The position numbers and the translations under genes are program-made. This document shows, in pieces, positions 1 to 9,391 of a DNA stretch of 31,991 nt (within the stretch, counting starts at the first letter, position 1; each line of letters starts with the position of its first letter). Location of the stretch: assembly GCA_046155885.1 (NCBI GenBank), contig JBJXFU010000169.1:1-31991 (forward strand), given 5' to 3'. This DNA comes from JAOADN01 sp046155885. GTDB lineage: Bacteria; Pseudomonadota; Alphaproteobacteria; Rhodobacterales; Rhodobacteraceae. A model generated the notes under the pieces. The model ran no database searches, was not told where the DNA came from, and was given only the letters and a program-made list of their open reading frames with translations.

Positions 1-3000
1 CGGCCGCCTCGGCATGGGTGATGCCCAGGTGGCGCAACTGAACCTGGGCCTGCGTCCAGGCCAGCGTTGCTGCGCGCGCGAAGGCGGACGGGTCGCGGTG
101 CCGGTCCACCTGGTCCAGAAGCGCCTCGGGCGTGTCGGCGACCATTGTCCAGAAGGTCACCCGCGTCACCCCCCCCGCTGGGATGCTGACGCGACGCCGG
201 ATGGAAAAGACCGGGTCCAGCACGGTCCCGGTCGTGCCGGACAATGGGGCGGTCGCCATCAGGGCCCGGCCGATGCTGCGCCCACGCCCGATGAATCGGG
301 CCCGGTCCGTCTCGAACTGGACGGGTGCGGTTTCCTGCCCTTCGATCACCGAGATATGGGCGGCCCAGACCTCGGGGTCATGTGGTGAGCGGCGGCGGCG
401 TGTGGCCATGATGGCGCCCAGTTCCGGCAGGTAGTCGGTGACGACGAACATTTTCGAGAAGGCGGGATGCGCCACATCGGCCGCCTGCGGCGCCAGCACC
501 AGTTCGCTGTACGAGGTCGCCTCTACTTCGCGGGCATGGCGACCGGTATTGGTCAGCGTCACCCGCCGCGCCTCGGCATCGTCTTCGGCCGAAACGACGA
601 TCTCTGTCGTGGTGGAGAAGCGTGGCGACCTGTGGGCAAAGGCCGCGTGGTGTTCGCTGAACACCGCCCGATGTTCGTCGCGATCCGCGCCCGTCGGCCG
701 CAGCCCGGCCGACCAGACCCTGCCGGTCGCCGTGTCGCGCAGGAAGATGAACGACCCAGTCGCCGCTGCAGAGGGCTCGGCCCGCCATCGGGTGACCGCG
801 AAGTCACGCCAGCGGCTGAAGCCTTCGCCCGTGGGCGTCAGCATCACGCCGTAGTTCCCGTTCGACAGCAGATGCGCGGTCGGAGCGGCCCCGCCCGGCG
901 CGTCGAAGGCGCGAACTGCCGGCACGTCGCTGGTCTCGACCGGGGCGACCGGAACCTCTTTGGCGCGCGGCGGGGCGGTTGCGACATCGCGCGGCACGCG
1001 TTCCTGCAGCAGAAGCTCGACCCCGCGGATCATCGGCTCGGCATGGAAGCGGTCGCGCAAGCGAGCATCCTGCAGCGTGTTCGCGATGGCCGTGATCGTC
1101 ATGCCCTGGTGATGCGCCATGAAGCTGCGGACAATGACGTGGTTCTCGCCGTCCGGCAGGCGGGCGGGGGTGAAGTCCACCGCCTCGTAGAAACCATACC
1201 GCCCTTCGGCGCCCAGAGCCGCGAGCCGGGCATAGTTCCGTACCGCGGCCGCCGGGTCGATCATCGCGGCAAGTCCCGTCGCGTAAGGCGCGATCACGCG
1301 GTTCTCGCTTAACCCCCGCTTCAGGCCCAGGCCCGGCACGCCGAAGTTCGAATACTGGTAGGTCATCTCGAGGTCGCGCGCGTTGTAGGAGGATTCCGAA
1401 ATGCCCCACGGCAACCCCAGCGCCGCGCAATAGGTCTGCTGGCGGGCCACGATCAGCCGGGTCGTCTGTTCCAGGACCGATCCCGCCGGCGCGCGCATGA
1501 CGAGTGACGGCATCAGGTATTCGAACATGCTGCCCGACCACGAAATCAGGGCCGACCCCGCGCCGATCGGCGCTGCGGCACGGCCCAGCCGGAACCAGTG
1601 CTTCGTTTCGACATCGCCCTTGGCGATGGCGAAAAGACTGGCCAGCCGCGCCTCGGACGCCAGAAGGTCGTAGCAGCTTGGGTCCAGCCGGTTCGTCGCC
1701 AGCGAGAACCCGATCGACAAGAGCTTCTTGTCCGGATCGAGCAGAAAGCCGAAGTCCATCCCGGTGGCGATGGCGCGGGCCATTTCCCCGACCTCGGCCA
1801 GCAGGGCCGCGTCGGCCGGCGCATCCCGGTCGGCCAGCCAGTCGGACAGGCAGCGATGTGTCGCGGTGGTCCAGAACGCGATTTCGGAATCCGGCCCGGC
1901 GAGCGCCTGCGCCGCCAGCATTGCCGCTTCTGCGTCGGGCAGAAGCGCGCGCAAAGGCAAGACGTCGGTCGCTGCGGCCCGTGACAGCCCCGCGAGCAAG
2001 GCCGCGATTTCCGTGTTGCCCGCAAGCCCCGCCAGCGCGGCCTCGGCAAGTGCTACCGTATCGCCCAGGGCCTGCCGACGGACCGCCTCGGGAACCGTTC
2101 CCGTGGACCAGTCACGGCAGGCCTGCGCCACCGCGATCAGGTGCCCCGCCAGGTTTCCGCTGTCGACCGAGGACACATAGGGTGGGTCGAGCACCCGCAG
2201 GTCGCGAGTGTCGTGCCAGTTGTAGAGATGCCCGCGATAGCGCGGCATCCGCCGGATCGTCTGCAGGGTGTCCCTGATCCGGACCACGGCCGCCCCCTGC
2301 CCGATCCAGCCTATGTCCCGGGCCGCGACCGTCGACAGAAGGTAAAGCCCGATGTTGGTGGGCGAGGTCCGGCTTGCCACCTCCGGCTTGGGGATTTCCT
2401 GGAAATTGTCCGGCGGCAGGAAGTTCTCGTCGGCCGTCACGAAGGTCTCGAAGTAGCGCCAGGTACGGCGGGCGATCAGGCGCAGGCTCCGGGCCTGGTC
2501 CAGGGTAAGCGGCGCGGCGGCCGTGGCCGTCGTAGGCAGGCTGATCCGCCGGGCCACGGCGGGCGCGGCCGCCCATACCAGCGCGAACGGCAACAGCACC
2601 GGCAGCACCGCCGGATTGATCGCCCAGGCCAGGCCGCAAACGCCAAGGCCCAGCGCCACGCCGGGCGCCATGAGCCCATAGTGGCCCGATGGCGAGGGCG
2701 GCGCGCCTTCCCCCGACCGCGCGGCCGTCACCCATTCCAGCAGGTGCCTTCGCGAAACAGCGAGCCGCCATGCCGTGCGCAGGACGGCATCCAGCATCAG
2801 GGCGGCTGTGTCGGCCAGAAAGGTCAGCGAAAGGGCGATCTGGGAAAACGCCAAGCGGGCATCGGCAACCAGAGCCGCGAAGTGACTGCGAAGGGTCACG
2901 CCGGACCGCCCCGGCACGATGCGGAAAGGCAGCGGCAGAAGGCGGGGCAGCGCCAGCATCGCCACCACCAGCACCGACCAAAGCGCCGCGACCGGGGGCG

Positions 3001-5512
3001 GCAGCATCCAACCCGCGAACAGCGCCGCCAGCGCCAGCGGCGCCGTCAGCGACCGGCGCAGGTTGTCGATCATCTTCCAGCGGCCGACCGTGGGGAGCCC
3101 GCCCGTGTCATGACGCCGCGCACCGAAAATCCAGGGCAGCAGCTGCCAGTCGCCACGCGCCCAGCGGTGATGACGCCGCGCGTCGACGTCGTGGCGCGAG
3201 GGGAACTCTTCGACCACCTCGATGTCCGAGGCCAGCGCCGCCCGCGCGAACACCCCCTCGAAGAGATCGTGGCTGAGCAGCGTGCCGTCGGGCACCCGGC
3301 CTGCCATCGCGGCTTCGAAGGCGTCGATGTCGTAGATGCCCTTGCCGGTGAACGAGCCTTCGCCGAACAGGTCCTGGTAGACGTCCGATGTTGCGGCGGC
3401 ATAGGGCTCGATCCCGCCCGGCGCGGAATAGACCCGCTGATAGACCGAACCGTCGCGGCCCGTCGGCAGGGCAGCGGTGACGCGCGGCTGCAGGATGCCG
3501 TAGCCCCCGGTCACCCGCCGCGCCGCATCGTCGAACCGGGGCCGGTTCAGCGGATGCGCCATCTTGCCGATCATCTGACGCACCGTTCCGCGCAGGACCC
3601 GCGTATCGGCGTCGAGCGTGATGACATAGCGGACATCGCGCGGCAGCACGCCGCTGATCACGTCGAAGCTGGTGTCCGCAGCGCCCCGCAGAAGCCGGTT
3701 CAGCTCGATCAGCTTGCCGCGCTTGCGCTCCCAGCCCATCCAGACGCCCTCGCTCGGGTTCCAGAGGCGGCGGCGGTGCAGGAAAAAGAACCGGTCGCCA
3801 TCGTCCGAGGGATACTGCGCATTTAGCCGTGCGACAGCCGCCAGCGCGCCGGCGACCATGGCCTTGTCGTGGCCGTTGGTCTCGGTCCCGCAGTCTTCCG
3901 CGTCTGACAGAAGCGCATAGTGCAGCGCCCCACCCGGGCTGGACAGGTGATGCACTTCGAGCCGCTCGATCAGGTCCGGCAGGTCGGCCCCATCGTGAAG
4001 TAGCAACGGCACCGCCACGAGGCTGCGCAGCGGCGGCGGAATCCCCTTCGCGAGTTCAAGCCCGGGCAGCGGTTTGGGCGGAACGGTTCGGGTGATGATC
4101 GTGTTGACAACCGCCGTTGCCGCGTCGGCCGCGACCCCGATCCCGATCAGGGCGAGCGTGAAAGTCGCAAGTCCGCCCGCCTCTGCGACGCCCAGAAGGG
4201 CCGCGCATACGGCAAGAATCGCCACGGCCACCATCGCGATCGCCGCGAGATACCCCCGCAATCCAAGCTGCCCCATCCGGCGACGCAACAGCAAGCGCCG
4301 GGACGGGCGGTACCCCACCCTGGCCTCGAGCGCGCCCCGCCCTTCGCCAATCAGCCAGTGACCGGGATCGCGGCTGTGGCTGTCGGTCCCCTCCGCGGCC
4401 AGGGCAAGGCAGCTCCCGGCAACTCCGGATTCGTCCTGGCCGGACCTTCGGGCGAGGATCTCGATCTCGGTCCGGTATCGGTTCCGCGTTGCGAAATCCA
4501 TCTCGGGGTAGGTGGCATTCCCGCGCAGGCGCGCTTCGATCAGGCTCACGTCCTCGAAGAACTCGGCCCAGTCCGTTTCGGACACCAGCCGCATCGAGGT
4601 CACGATATTGCGCATCGTCACGTTCGAGGCGCCAAGCCGCAGCTGGGCGTTGGCGATCACGATCTCGACAGTGGTCCCCTGCCGGCTGAGGCGGTCCTCG
4701 AGCCAGCCGGACAACGGGGTCTGCGCCGGATCGGACCCGCGCAGCCGTTTTGCGATCTGCGCCGCCACGATCTCGGACAGCGGGCCGGCCTCATGCGCCG
4801 CGACCGTCCGCTGCAGGGCGGCGACCTGCGACTCGCCCGGCCGGTCGCGCGCCGACAGGGCTGCATCCACTATCGCATCCGCCGTAGCGCGGAGCCTGTG
4901 GCCTTCGACGATCTGCACGGCCAGCCTGCGCATGTTCTCAATCAGGACGATCCGCAGCGTGATCGCCACGGCCCATAACTCGCCTATCATCAGGGGCTGG
5001 ACATCCTGGTATGCCCGGACGTAGCGGGCCAGCACCTCGCGTGACATCAGGCTGTCGGTATGTGCGACATAGGCCCAGGCCAGCCCGTAGACGCGCGGGT
5101 ATCCGGCGAACGGGCCACCCGACAGCTTCGGCAGCTGGCGGTAGTATCCCGGCGGAAGGTCGTCGTGGATCTGGCGGAGCTGTTCTTCCACGTGGTGGAA
5201 GTTGTCCAGAAGCCACTCCGCCGCCGGCGCCATCGTCTGACCCGACCCGAGCGCCTGCGCGCAGGTGCGGTAGGCCGCAAGAAGAACATGCGCGTTCTCT
5301 TCGACCCGGCTTGAAAGCTTTCTGACCCTCGGCGGTCTGCCCGTGCACACGGGCTGCGCGCTTGCCAGCGTCCGGGCATGATGCTCGAGCCGTTCGGTGC
5401 CGAAGAGATCGGCGCGGATCGGCGAGCGGTCCTGCCAGACACCCGATTCTCGGCGCAAGGAGCGCCGGAGCCAATGGCGTCCGTGGTCGGGGAACCGGCC
5501 GCGAGCCGTCAC
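1..5512 (-). CDS. ndvB: Cyclic beta-1,2-glucan synthase (NdvB/Cgs/ChvB type), 3' part beyond the window
   Basis: The frame is open without a stop from about 5690 to base 1, giving about 1,837 residues from the chosen GTG start; family members are about 2,800 residues, so the C-terminal phosphorylase part lies outside the window. The enzyme polymerises UDP-glucose into beta-1,2-glucan at the inner membrane and cyclises it. Visible in order: an N-terminal region with the family-like PIRADLFGTERLEHHART stretch; two membrane segments near residues 420-470; a GT84 domain with the metal-binding DADT near residue 634 and HHRWARGDWQ near 785; further membrane segments near 820-860 and 940-985; the glucoamylase-like cyclisation domain (TSPTNIGLYLLSTVAARDIGWIG region, about 1047); and the start of a GH94-type domain (NGNYGVMLTPTGEGFSRW, about 1550). 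GTG at 5512 is chosen because it overlaps the TGA of the upstream small ORF. ATG 5677 in the same frame is possible, but that stretch is Arg-rich with poor third-position GC. Family is certain; the start is moderately sure. Confidence 0.93.
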   Translation of the reverse strand, partial: MTARGRFPDHGRHWLRRSLRRESGVWQDRSPIRADLFGTERLEHHARTLASAQPVCTGRPPRVRKLSSRVEENAHVLLAAYRTCAQALGSGQTMAPAAEWLLDNFHHVEEQLRQIHDDLPPGYYRQLPKLSGGPFAGYPRVYGLAWAYVAHTDSLMSREVLARYVRAYQDVQPLMIGELWAVAITLRIVLIENMRRLAVQIVEGHRLRATADAIVDAALSARDRPGESQVAALQRTVAAHEAGPLSEIVAAQIAKRLRGSDPAQTPLSGWLEDRLSRQGTTVEIVIANAQLRLGASNVTMRNIVTSMRLVSETDWAEFFEDVSLIEARLRGNATYPEMDFATRNRYRTEIEILARRSGQDESGVAGSCLALAAEGTDSHSRDPGHWLIGEGRGALEARVGYRPSRRLLLRRRMGQLGLRGYLAAIAMVAVAILAVCAALLGVAEAGGLATFTLALIGIGVAADAATAVVNTIITRTVPPKPLPGLELAKGIPPPLRSLVAVPLLLHDGADLPDLIERLEVHHLSSPGGALHYALLSDAEDCGTETNGHDKAMVAGALAAVARLNAQYPSDDGDRFFFLHRRRLWNPSEGVWMGWERKRGKLIELNRLLRGAADTSFDVISGVLPRDVRYVITLDADTRVLRGTVRQMIGKMAHPLNRPRFDDAARRVTGGYGILQPRVTAALPTGRDGSVYQRVYSAPGGIEPYAAATSDVYQDLFGEGSFTGKGIYDIDAFEAAMAGRVPDGTLLSHDLFEGVFARAALASDIEVVEEFPSRHDVDARRHHRWARGDWQLLPWIFGARRHDTGGLPTVGRWKMIDNLRRSLTAPLALAALFAGWMLPPPVAALWSVLVVAMLALPRLLPLPFRIVPGRSGVTLRSHFAALVADARLAFSQIALSLTFLADTAALMLDAVLRTAWRLAVSRRHLLEWVTAARSGEGAPPSPSGHYGLMAPGVALGLGVCGLAWAINPAVLPVLLPFALVWAAAPAVARRISLPTTATAAAPLTLDQARSLRLIARRTWRYFETFVTADENFLPPDNFQEIPKPEVASRTSPTNIGLYLLSTVAARDIGWIGQGAAVVRIRDTLQTIRRMPRYRGHLYNWHDTRDLRVLDPPYVSSVDSGNLAGHLIAVAQACRDWSTGTVPEAVRRQALGDTVALAEAALAGLAGNTEIAALLAGLSRAAATDVLPLRALLPDAEAAMLAAQALAGPDSEIAFWTTATHRCLSDWLADRDAPADAALLAEVGEMARAIATGMDFGFLLDPDKKLLSIGFSLATNRLDPSCYDLLASEARLASLFAIAKGDVETKHWFRLGRAAAPIGAGSALISWSGSMFEYLMPSLVMRAPAGSVLEQTTRLIVARQQTYCAALGLPWGISESSYNARDLEMTYQYSNFGVPGLGLKRGLSENRVIAPYATGLAAMIDPAAAVRNYARLAALGAEGRYGFYEAVDFTPARLPDGENHVIVRSFMAHHQGMTITAIANTLQDARLRDRFHAEPMIRGVELLLQERVPRDVATAPPRAKEVPVAPVETSDVPAVRAFDAPGGAAPTAHLLSNGNYGVMLTPTGEGFSRWRDFAVTRWRAEPSAAATGSFIFLRDTATGRVWSAGLRPTGADRDEHRAVFSEHHAAFAHRSPRFSTTTEIVVSAEDDAEARRVTLTNTGRHAREVEATSYSELVLAPQAADVAHPAFSKMFVVTDYLPELGAIMATRRRRSPHDPEVWAAHISVIEGQETAPVQFETDRARFIGRGRSIGRALMATAPLSGTTGTVLDPVFSIRRRVSIPAGGVTRVTFWTMVADTPEALLDQVDRHRDPSAFARAATLAWTQAQVQLRHLGITHAEAA

Positions 5513-5703
5513 TTCAGCCGCAGCACGCTTCGTCCGTGCAGCGTTGTCCCGGGCAGCCTGTCGCTCGTGGCGGGCTTCGCTGTCTGCTGCGGCGCGCCTT
5601 GCCGCAGAGGTTTGACCCTTCCGGGATGCTTCGCATCGACCACGTCGGCCCGCAGCCGTCGTGCCATTGCGGCCCATTCTACCTCGATGTCATTCCAGTC
5701 CAT
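5509..5703 (-). CDS. Small hypothetical protein, translationally coupled to the glucan synthase
   Basis: A 64-residue protein starting MDWNDIEVEWAAMARRLRAD; no family recognised. Three things support it as a real gene: an AAAGGA ribosome site about 8 bases before the ATG, third codon positions that are mostly G or C (better than the competing glucan-synthase frame over the same bases), and a TGA stop that overlaps the GTG start of the glucan synthase (GTGA). The first 20 residues could form an amphipathic helix; the rest is polar and looks disordered, with no membrane segment or signal peptide. The alternative is that the glucan synthase starts at ATG 5677 and this frame is only a leader. Any role in glucan synthesis is inferred from position alone. 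Confidence 0.55.
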   Translation of the reverse strand: MDWNDIEVEWAAMARRLRADVVDAKHPGRVKPLRQGAPQQTAKPATSDRLPGTTLHGRSVLRLK

Positions 5704-5902
5704 CTCACCATCCTTTCAAGCGATCCCGATATTGAAAGCCCCCGCTTCCGGTTTCCGAAACAACGCGCGGCCGGCACGCGGGATTCCGCCATCCGGTCAG
5801 CCCGCCCTAAACCGTTCGTCGAACCAAAGCGGACCATGGCCAACCGGTACTTCGCCGCGTGGTGCGGTCCGCCGTGCCGGGCGTCCCGGATGGCGCTTGC
5901 CG

Positions 5903-6699
5903 CTAGATCAGTTCCCGCGCGTCCGGCGCGGCACCGCCGTGAACGCAGGACAGGTTCCGCGCGACCGCCTCGGCCATGGCCATCGCTTGCCGCGCCTGGG
6001 AGGCGGCAAGCAATCCGTCGTGGTATCCGCAGTCGAACCGCGTGCCCGAGAACCGGAACGCCGTCAGCGGCACCGACTTGGTCGCAATCGAAATGGCATC
6101 GGTCAGCTGCAGATCGCCCCCGGCGCCAACCGATGTTTGCCCGAGTACGTCGAAGATCGCCGGATCGAGGATGGCGCCATCCCCGCCTTCGGCCTCTCTG
6201 CCATTCCCGAAACCGCGATGCAGCGGTCTATCGGCAAACCGCGCAGACGGAAGATCCCGTATTGCGAGGTCTCGTCGGCCCCGACCTGTATTGCGGCGAC
6301 CGTCTGGCCGCCGGTTTAACGCCCGGCCATCCCGGACAGGCATTCCGTGCCCGTGATGACATCATCGGGAAGAACGACAGCGATCAGCGCAGGCAATGTA
6401 GGACCTGCGCAGTACAGGACTGCGTGGTCAAGGCCCAAGGGCCCGTCCTGAGACACATAGGCGACTTCCGGCCGGCCGCCATGATTCGATTCCCTCGCAC
6501 TGGCACGGAACCGCGCTGCTTCCGCACCTCGGGGGCCGCCGGGCAGGTAGTCGCGGATCGCCATCTTCGACTCTGTGATGACGACGACGATCCGCTCTGC
6601 GCCGGCCGCTAGCGCATCCGGCATGGCGAAGTCGGTCACGACGCGGTCCGCAGACCGGAAGCAGCTCCTTCGGAGCCGGCCTGTGCCCGGAGGCTGCGG
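5903..6699 (-). pseudogene. galU: Decayed galU, UTP-glucose-1-phosphate uridylyltransferase
   Basis: Pieces of GalU appear in family order but in different frames. Just after the caspase gene comes APKELLPVCGP (GalU SPKEMLPVVDKP). The frame then shifts near 6645 to DALAAGAERIVVVITESKMAIRDYL and SQDGPLGLDHAV...AVVLPDD (GalU EALAAGIEEIIFVTGRGKRAIEDHF, EPLGLGHAV, LLPDD). An in-frame TAA at 6316-6318 interrupts the gene before TGGQTVAAIQVGADETSQYGIF and VSGMAERPKAGMAPSS (GalU GMVEKPKPEDAPS). A second shift near 6170 leads to LDPAIFDVLGQTSVGAGGDLQLTDA and FSGTRFDCG (GalU GAGGEIQLTDA, FDCG). The N-terminal nucleotide-binding motif (GLGTRFLPATK) is shortened and unrecognisable. Nearly the whole length remains (about 263 of roughly 290 residues), so decay is by point lesions rather than deletion. 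Sequencing error is unlikely to explain three separate lesions plus the eroded motif. A working galU is expected elsewhere. Confidence 0.88.
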
Positions 6700-8280
6700 T
6701 CAGTCCCAGCCGGCCTCGCACAGGTCCGCCCGCATGGTGCAGCGCTTGCCGCTGGGCATCAGCGTGCCGTAGCCGGTGTATCCGTCGTCATCGGCCTGTT
6801 TGGCGGCGGGCGCCGGCGCCACAGGCTGGGCGGCCGCCGCAGGCGCCTTGACCTTGGCGCGGGCCACCTTCACCGGCTGAAGCTGCCGCAACTCGGCCAG
6901 CTGCGCCTCGCTTACCGAGGCGATCAGCGTGGCGTACTGGTGGATGGTCAGCTGGCCGGTCGCGGGCAGGTTCAGCGAGAGCTGATAGCGGGTGACAGCC
7001 TGCGCCGTCCTCGCCCCGTGGACGCCGTCGCGGCCGCCCGGATCGAAGCCGAGGATGGTAAGCGCCTCTTGCGACAGTCGGGTCTGCTCGCGGCTCAGTT
7101 CGGCGGGGATGCCGGGGTCGACGAGGCGCGTGACCGGGGCGGGTTCCGCCGTGACCGCCGGCTCGGGTGTCGGCGCGGGCACGGGCGCGGGTTCCGGAAC
7201 CAGAACCGGCGACGGTGTCGGTGCCGTCGCGGGGGCGGCGGTAGCGATCTCGATCCCCTCGGGCGGTGTTTCCTGCATCAGGCTGTCCAGGCGCTGCTGG
7301 GCGAAGAACGCGAAGCGGCCGCTCGGAAACTGACGCAGATACTCCTCGTAGCCCTCGATCCGGTTGGTGTTGGAAGCCAGACCCCACAGGGCGAGCTCGA
7401 ACATGTCCGATTGCGATCCGCCCGCGGCTGCGGCGCCCGCCGCCACGGCCGCCGGCGCGGCGGGTGGCGGGGCCGCGGGCGGATCGGGTTGCGCGTTGGC
7501 GTTCAGGAAGATCTCCTTGGAGGAGAGCGAGCCATAGGTGAACGGCTCCTGCATGCCGTTGGTGGCTTCCAGAACGTCGTCGCGAACCTGCCGGAAAAGC
7601 TGGCCGATTTCCAGGTTCGGCGCCGACAGCGCTTCGGCAAGGGCGGTCGCGTAGGGGCTGTTGCCGCCGCTTCCGTCAAGCGCGACCGTGCCTTCCTTGG
7701 CGGAGTAGGCCACCAGCATGTTGCCCGAGGGTTCGATAGCCGACAGGCCGCGCCCGACCGAACGGGTGCCAAGCTCGCGGGTCATGGTGGCGACGAAGGG
7801 GTTGTTGCGGCAGGCATCCACGATGACGAGGCTCAGGTCGGCTGCCTGGGCGACGGCGTTCAGCGCAAATTCCATCTGCACGGCTTCGAACACCACGTCG
7901 GTGTCGGCCGCGAGCTTGGCATCGACCGGGACGAAGTAGTTGACCCGGTTCACCTCGATGCCGTGGCCCGCATAGTAGACCAGGGCCACTTTGGCGGATG
8001 CGGCGTTCGACTTGAAAAGCTGCAGCGAGCGCAGCATGTCCATCTGGTTCAGGTTCTCGAGCAGCACGACCTCGAACCCGGCGTCGGACAGCTTGTCGGC
8101 GATGGCGGCGGCATCGCGCACCGGATTGGGCAGTGCGGGAACGCTGGTATACGCGCTGTTCCCGATGACCAGCGCGACCCTGTCCGCGCCGCTTGCCGAC
8201 GCGGTCACCGCCGCAAGGCTGACCAGAACGGAAACGGCCAGTCGAGCCATTGCCATGAGCTGGCCACCAAATCTGATCAT
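6700..8280 (-). CDS. Secreted caspase-family (peptidase C14) protein
   Basis: 526 residues. An N-terminal hydrophobic stretch (about residues 12-31, ending ASASGA) looks like a signal peptide, so the protein should act in the periplasm. The caspase-like domain runs from about 33 to 255: it begins RVALVIGNSAYTSVPALPNPVRDA and carries the catalytic dyad His106 (YYAGHGIE) and Cys157 (IVDACRNNPF). An Ala/Pro-rich linker follows, then a motif common in these proteins (EYLRQFPSGRFAFFAQQRL), a second Pro-rich linker, and a peptidoglycan-binding-like repeat near 395-460 (LSQEALTILGFDPGGRDGVHGARTAQAVTRYQ). Substrate and role are unknown. The start is the first ATG; Met9 or Met11 are alternatives. The stop abuts the galU remnant. 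No partner of a caspase-based defence system lies nearby. Confidence 0.88.
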   Translation of the reverse strand: MIRFGGQLMAMARLAVSVLVSLAAVTASASGADRVALVIGNSAYTSVPALPNPVRDAAAIADKLSDAGFEVVLLENLNQMDMLRSLQLFKSNAASAKVALVYYAGHGIEVNRVNYFVPVDAKLAADTDVVFEAVQMEFALNAVAQAADLSLVIVDACRNNPFVATMTRELGTRSVGRGLSAIEPSGNMLVAYSAKEGTVALDGSGGNSPYATALAEALSAPNLEIGQLFRQVRDDVLEATNGMQEPFTYGSLSSKEIFLNANAQPDPPAAPPPAAPAAVAAGAAAAGGSQSDMFELALWGLASNTNRIEGYEEYLRQFPSGRFAFFAQQRLDSLMQETPPEGIEIATAAPATAPTPSPVLVPEPAPVPAPTPEPAVTAEPAPVTRLVDPGIPAELSREQTRLSQEALTILGFDPGGRDGVHGARTAQAVTRYQLSLNLPATGQLTIHQYATLIASVSEAQLAELRQLQPVKVARAKVKAPAAAAQPVAPAPAAKQADDDGYTGYGTLMPSGKRCTMRADLCEAGWD

Positions 8281-8500
8281 GTTGCCCCGACCCCCCGTCG
8301 CAGCGGACGATCACCGGATTCCGTCAGAATGACTTTCGGAGTCCGGATTGCCGACTCATCCCACCAAGGGTGAATGCTACAGCAATTCAGGCCATTTGTC
8401 CAAATCGCCGGGGCCGGCGCGCGGCACGGTCGGGACCGCGGTTTCGGGAAACGCGGCAGCGGGAAGGGCGTGGGCGCATCCCGGGGCGGCGGTCATCGCC

Positions 8501-9391
8501 TCACACCCCCCCATCCTCCGCCACCCGCTGCAGATACCGACCGTACTGTGTCTTGAGATAGGGCTTCGCCAGCGCCACCAGCGCCTCGGCGTCAATCCAG
8601 CCGTTGAGGAAGGCGATTTCCTCGGGGCAGCCGACTTTCAGGTTCTGGCGTTCCTCGATGGTGCGGATGAACTCGGCGGCTTCCAGCAGGCTCTCGTGGG
8701 TGCCGGTGTCGAGCCAGGCGAAGCCGCGCCCCAGCCGTTCGACCGACAGCGCGCCTTCGGCGTTGTAGAGGTTGAGAAGGTCGGCGATCTCCAGTTCTCC
8801 GCGCGCCGAGGGCGTGATGCCGCGGGCGCGGTGGGGGGCGTCGGCGTCGAGGAAGTAGATGCCGGTGACGGCGTAGGAGGACTTCGGTCTCTCGGGCTTC
8901 TCGACGATGGACAGGACCTTGCCGTCGCGCTCGAACTCGACCACGCCATAGCGTTCGGGGTCCTTCACGCGATAGCCGAAGACGGTGCCCCCGCTGGCGC
9001 GGGCGTCGGCGGACTTGAGCCTGTCCGAAAGCCCCTCGCCGAAGAAGACGTTGTCGCCCAGCACCATCGCCGAAGGCGAACCGGCGAGGAATTCCTCGGC
9101 CAGGATATAGGCCTGGGCCAACCCGTCGGGCGAGGGTTGGACGATATAGTCGAACCGCATCCCCCAGGCCGATCCGTCGCCGAGAAGGGCGCGGAACTGC
9201 GGCAGGTCGCGCGGGGTGGAGATGATCGCTACTTCGCGGATACGGGTCAGCATCAGCGCTGAGAGCGGGTAGTAGATCATCGGCTTGTCGTAGAGCGGCA
9301 GCATCTGCTTCGACACCGAATGGGTGATCGGGTAAAGCCGCGTGCCCGAGCCCCCGGCCAGGATGATGCCCTTGCGACTTGTCTCGGTCAT
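8501..9391 (-). CDS. rfbA: Glucose-1-phosphate thymidylyltransferase
   Basis: 296 residues, the usual RmlA length. It makes dTDP-glucose from dTTP and glucose 1-phosphate, the first step to dTDP-L-rhamnose. The nucleotide-binding motif GIILAGGSGTRLYP (residues 8-21) and SKQMLPLYDKPMIYYPLS are intact, as are LGDNVFFGEGL and VEKPERPKSSYAVTGIYFLD. Its ATG overlaps the TGA of rfbD by 4 bp, so the two genes form a translationally coupled pair. It is the last gene of the pair; about 220 bases without a gene separate it from the caspase gene. That gap contains an imperfect hairpin at 8436-8456 that could end transcription but has no clear T-run. Confidence 0.97.
   Translation of the reverse strand: MTETSRKGIILAGGSGTRLYPITHSVSKQMLPLYDKPMIYYPLSALMLTRIREVAIISTPRDLPQFRALLGDGSAWGMRFDYIVQPSPDGLAQAYILAEEFLAGSPSAMVLGDNVFFGEGLSDRLKSADARASGGTVFGYRVKDPERYGVVEFERDGKVLSIVEKPERPKSSYAVTGIYFLDADAPHRARGITPSARGELEIADLLNLYNAEGALSVERLGRGFAWLDTGTHESLLEAAEFIRTIEERQNLKVGCPEEIAFLNGWIDAEALVALAKPYLKTQYGRYLQRVAEDGGV

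Noticed and set aside
2141..3826. 561-residue open frame on the plus strand
   Set aside because: It lies entirely opposite the cyclic glucan synthase and its product is Arg/Gly/His-rich with no family motif; long antisense frames are expected in GC-rich DNA.
378..5474. Many short minus-strand frames suggesting a broken glucan synthase gene
   Set aside because: These lie in the two other minus frames. The true frame stays open from about 5690 to the window edge and only lacks a stop because the gene continues outside.
5513..5677. Extension of the glucan synthase to ATG 5677
   Set aside because: The added 55 residues are Arg/Ala-rich with weak third-position GC, while the overlapping small ORF has better codon use and a clear ribosome site. 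Not fully excluded.
6700..8280. Caspase gene as part of an antiphage defence system
   Set aside because: It is predicted to be secreted, and no CRISPR, gasdermin, nucleotide-cyclase or other defence gene is beside it.
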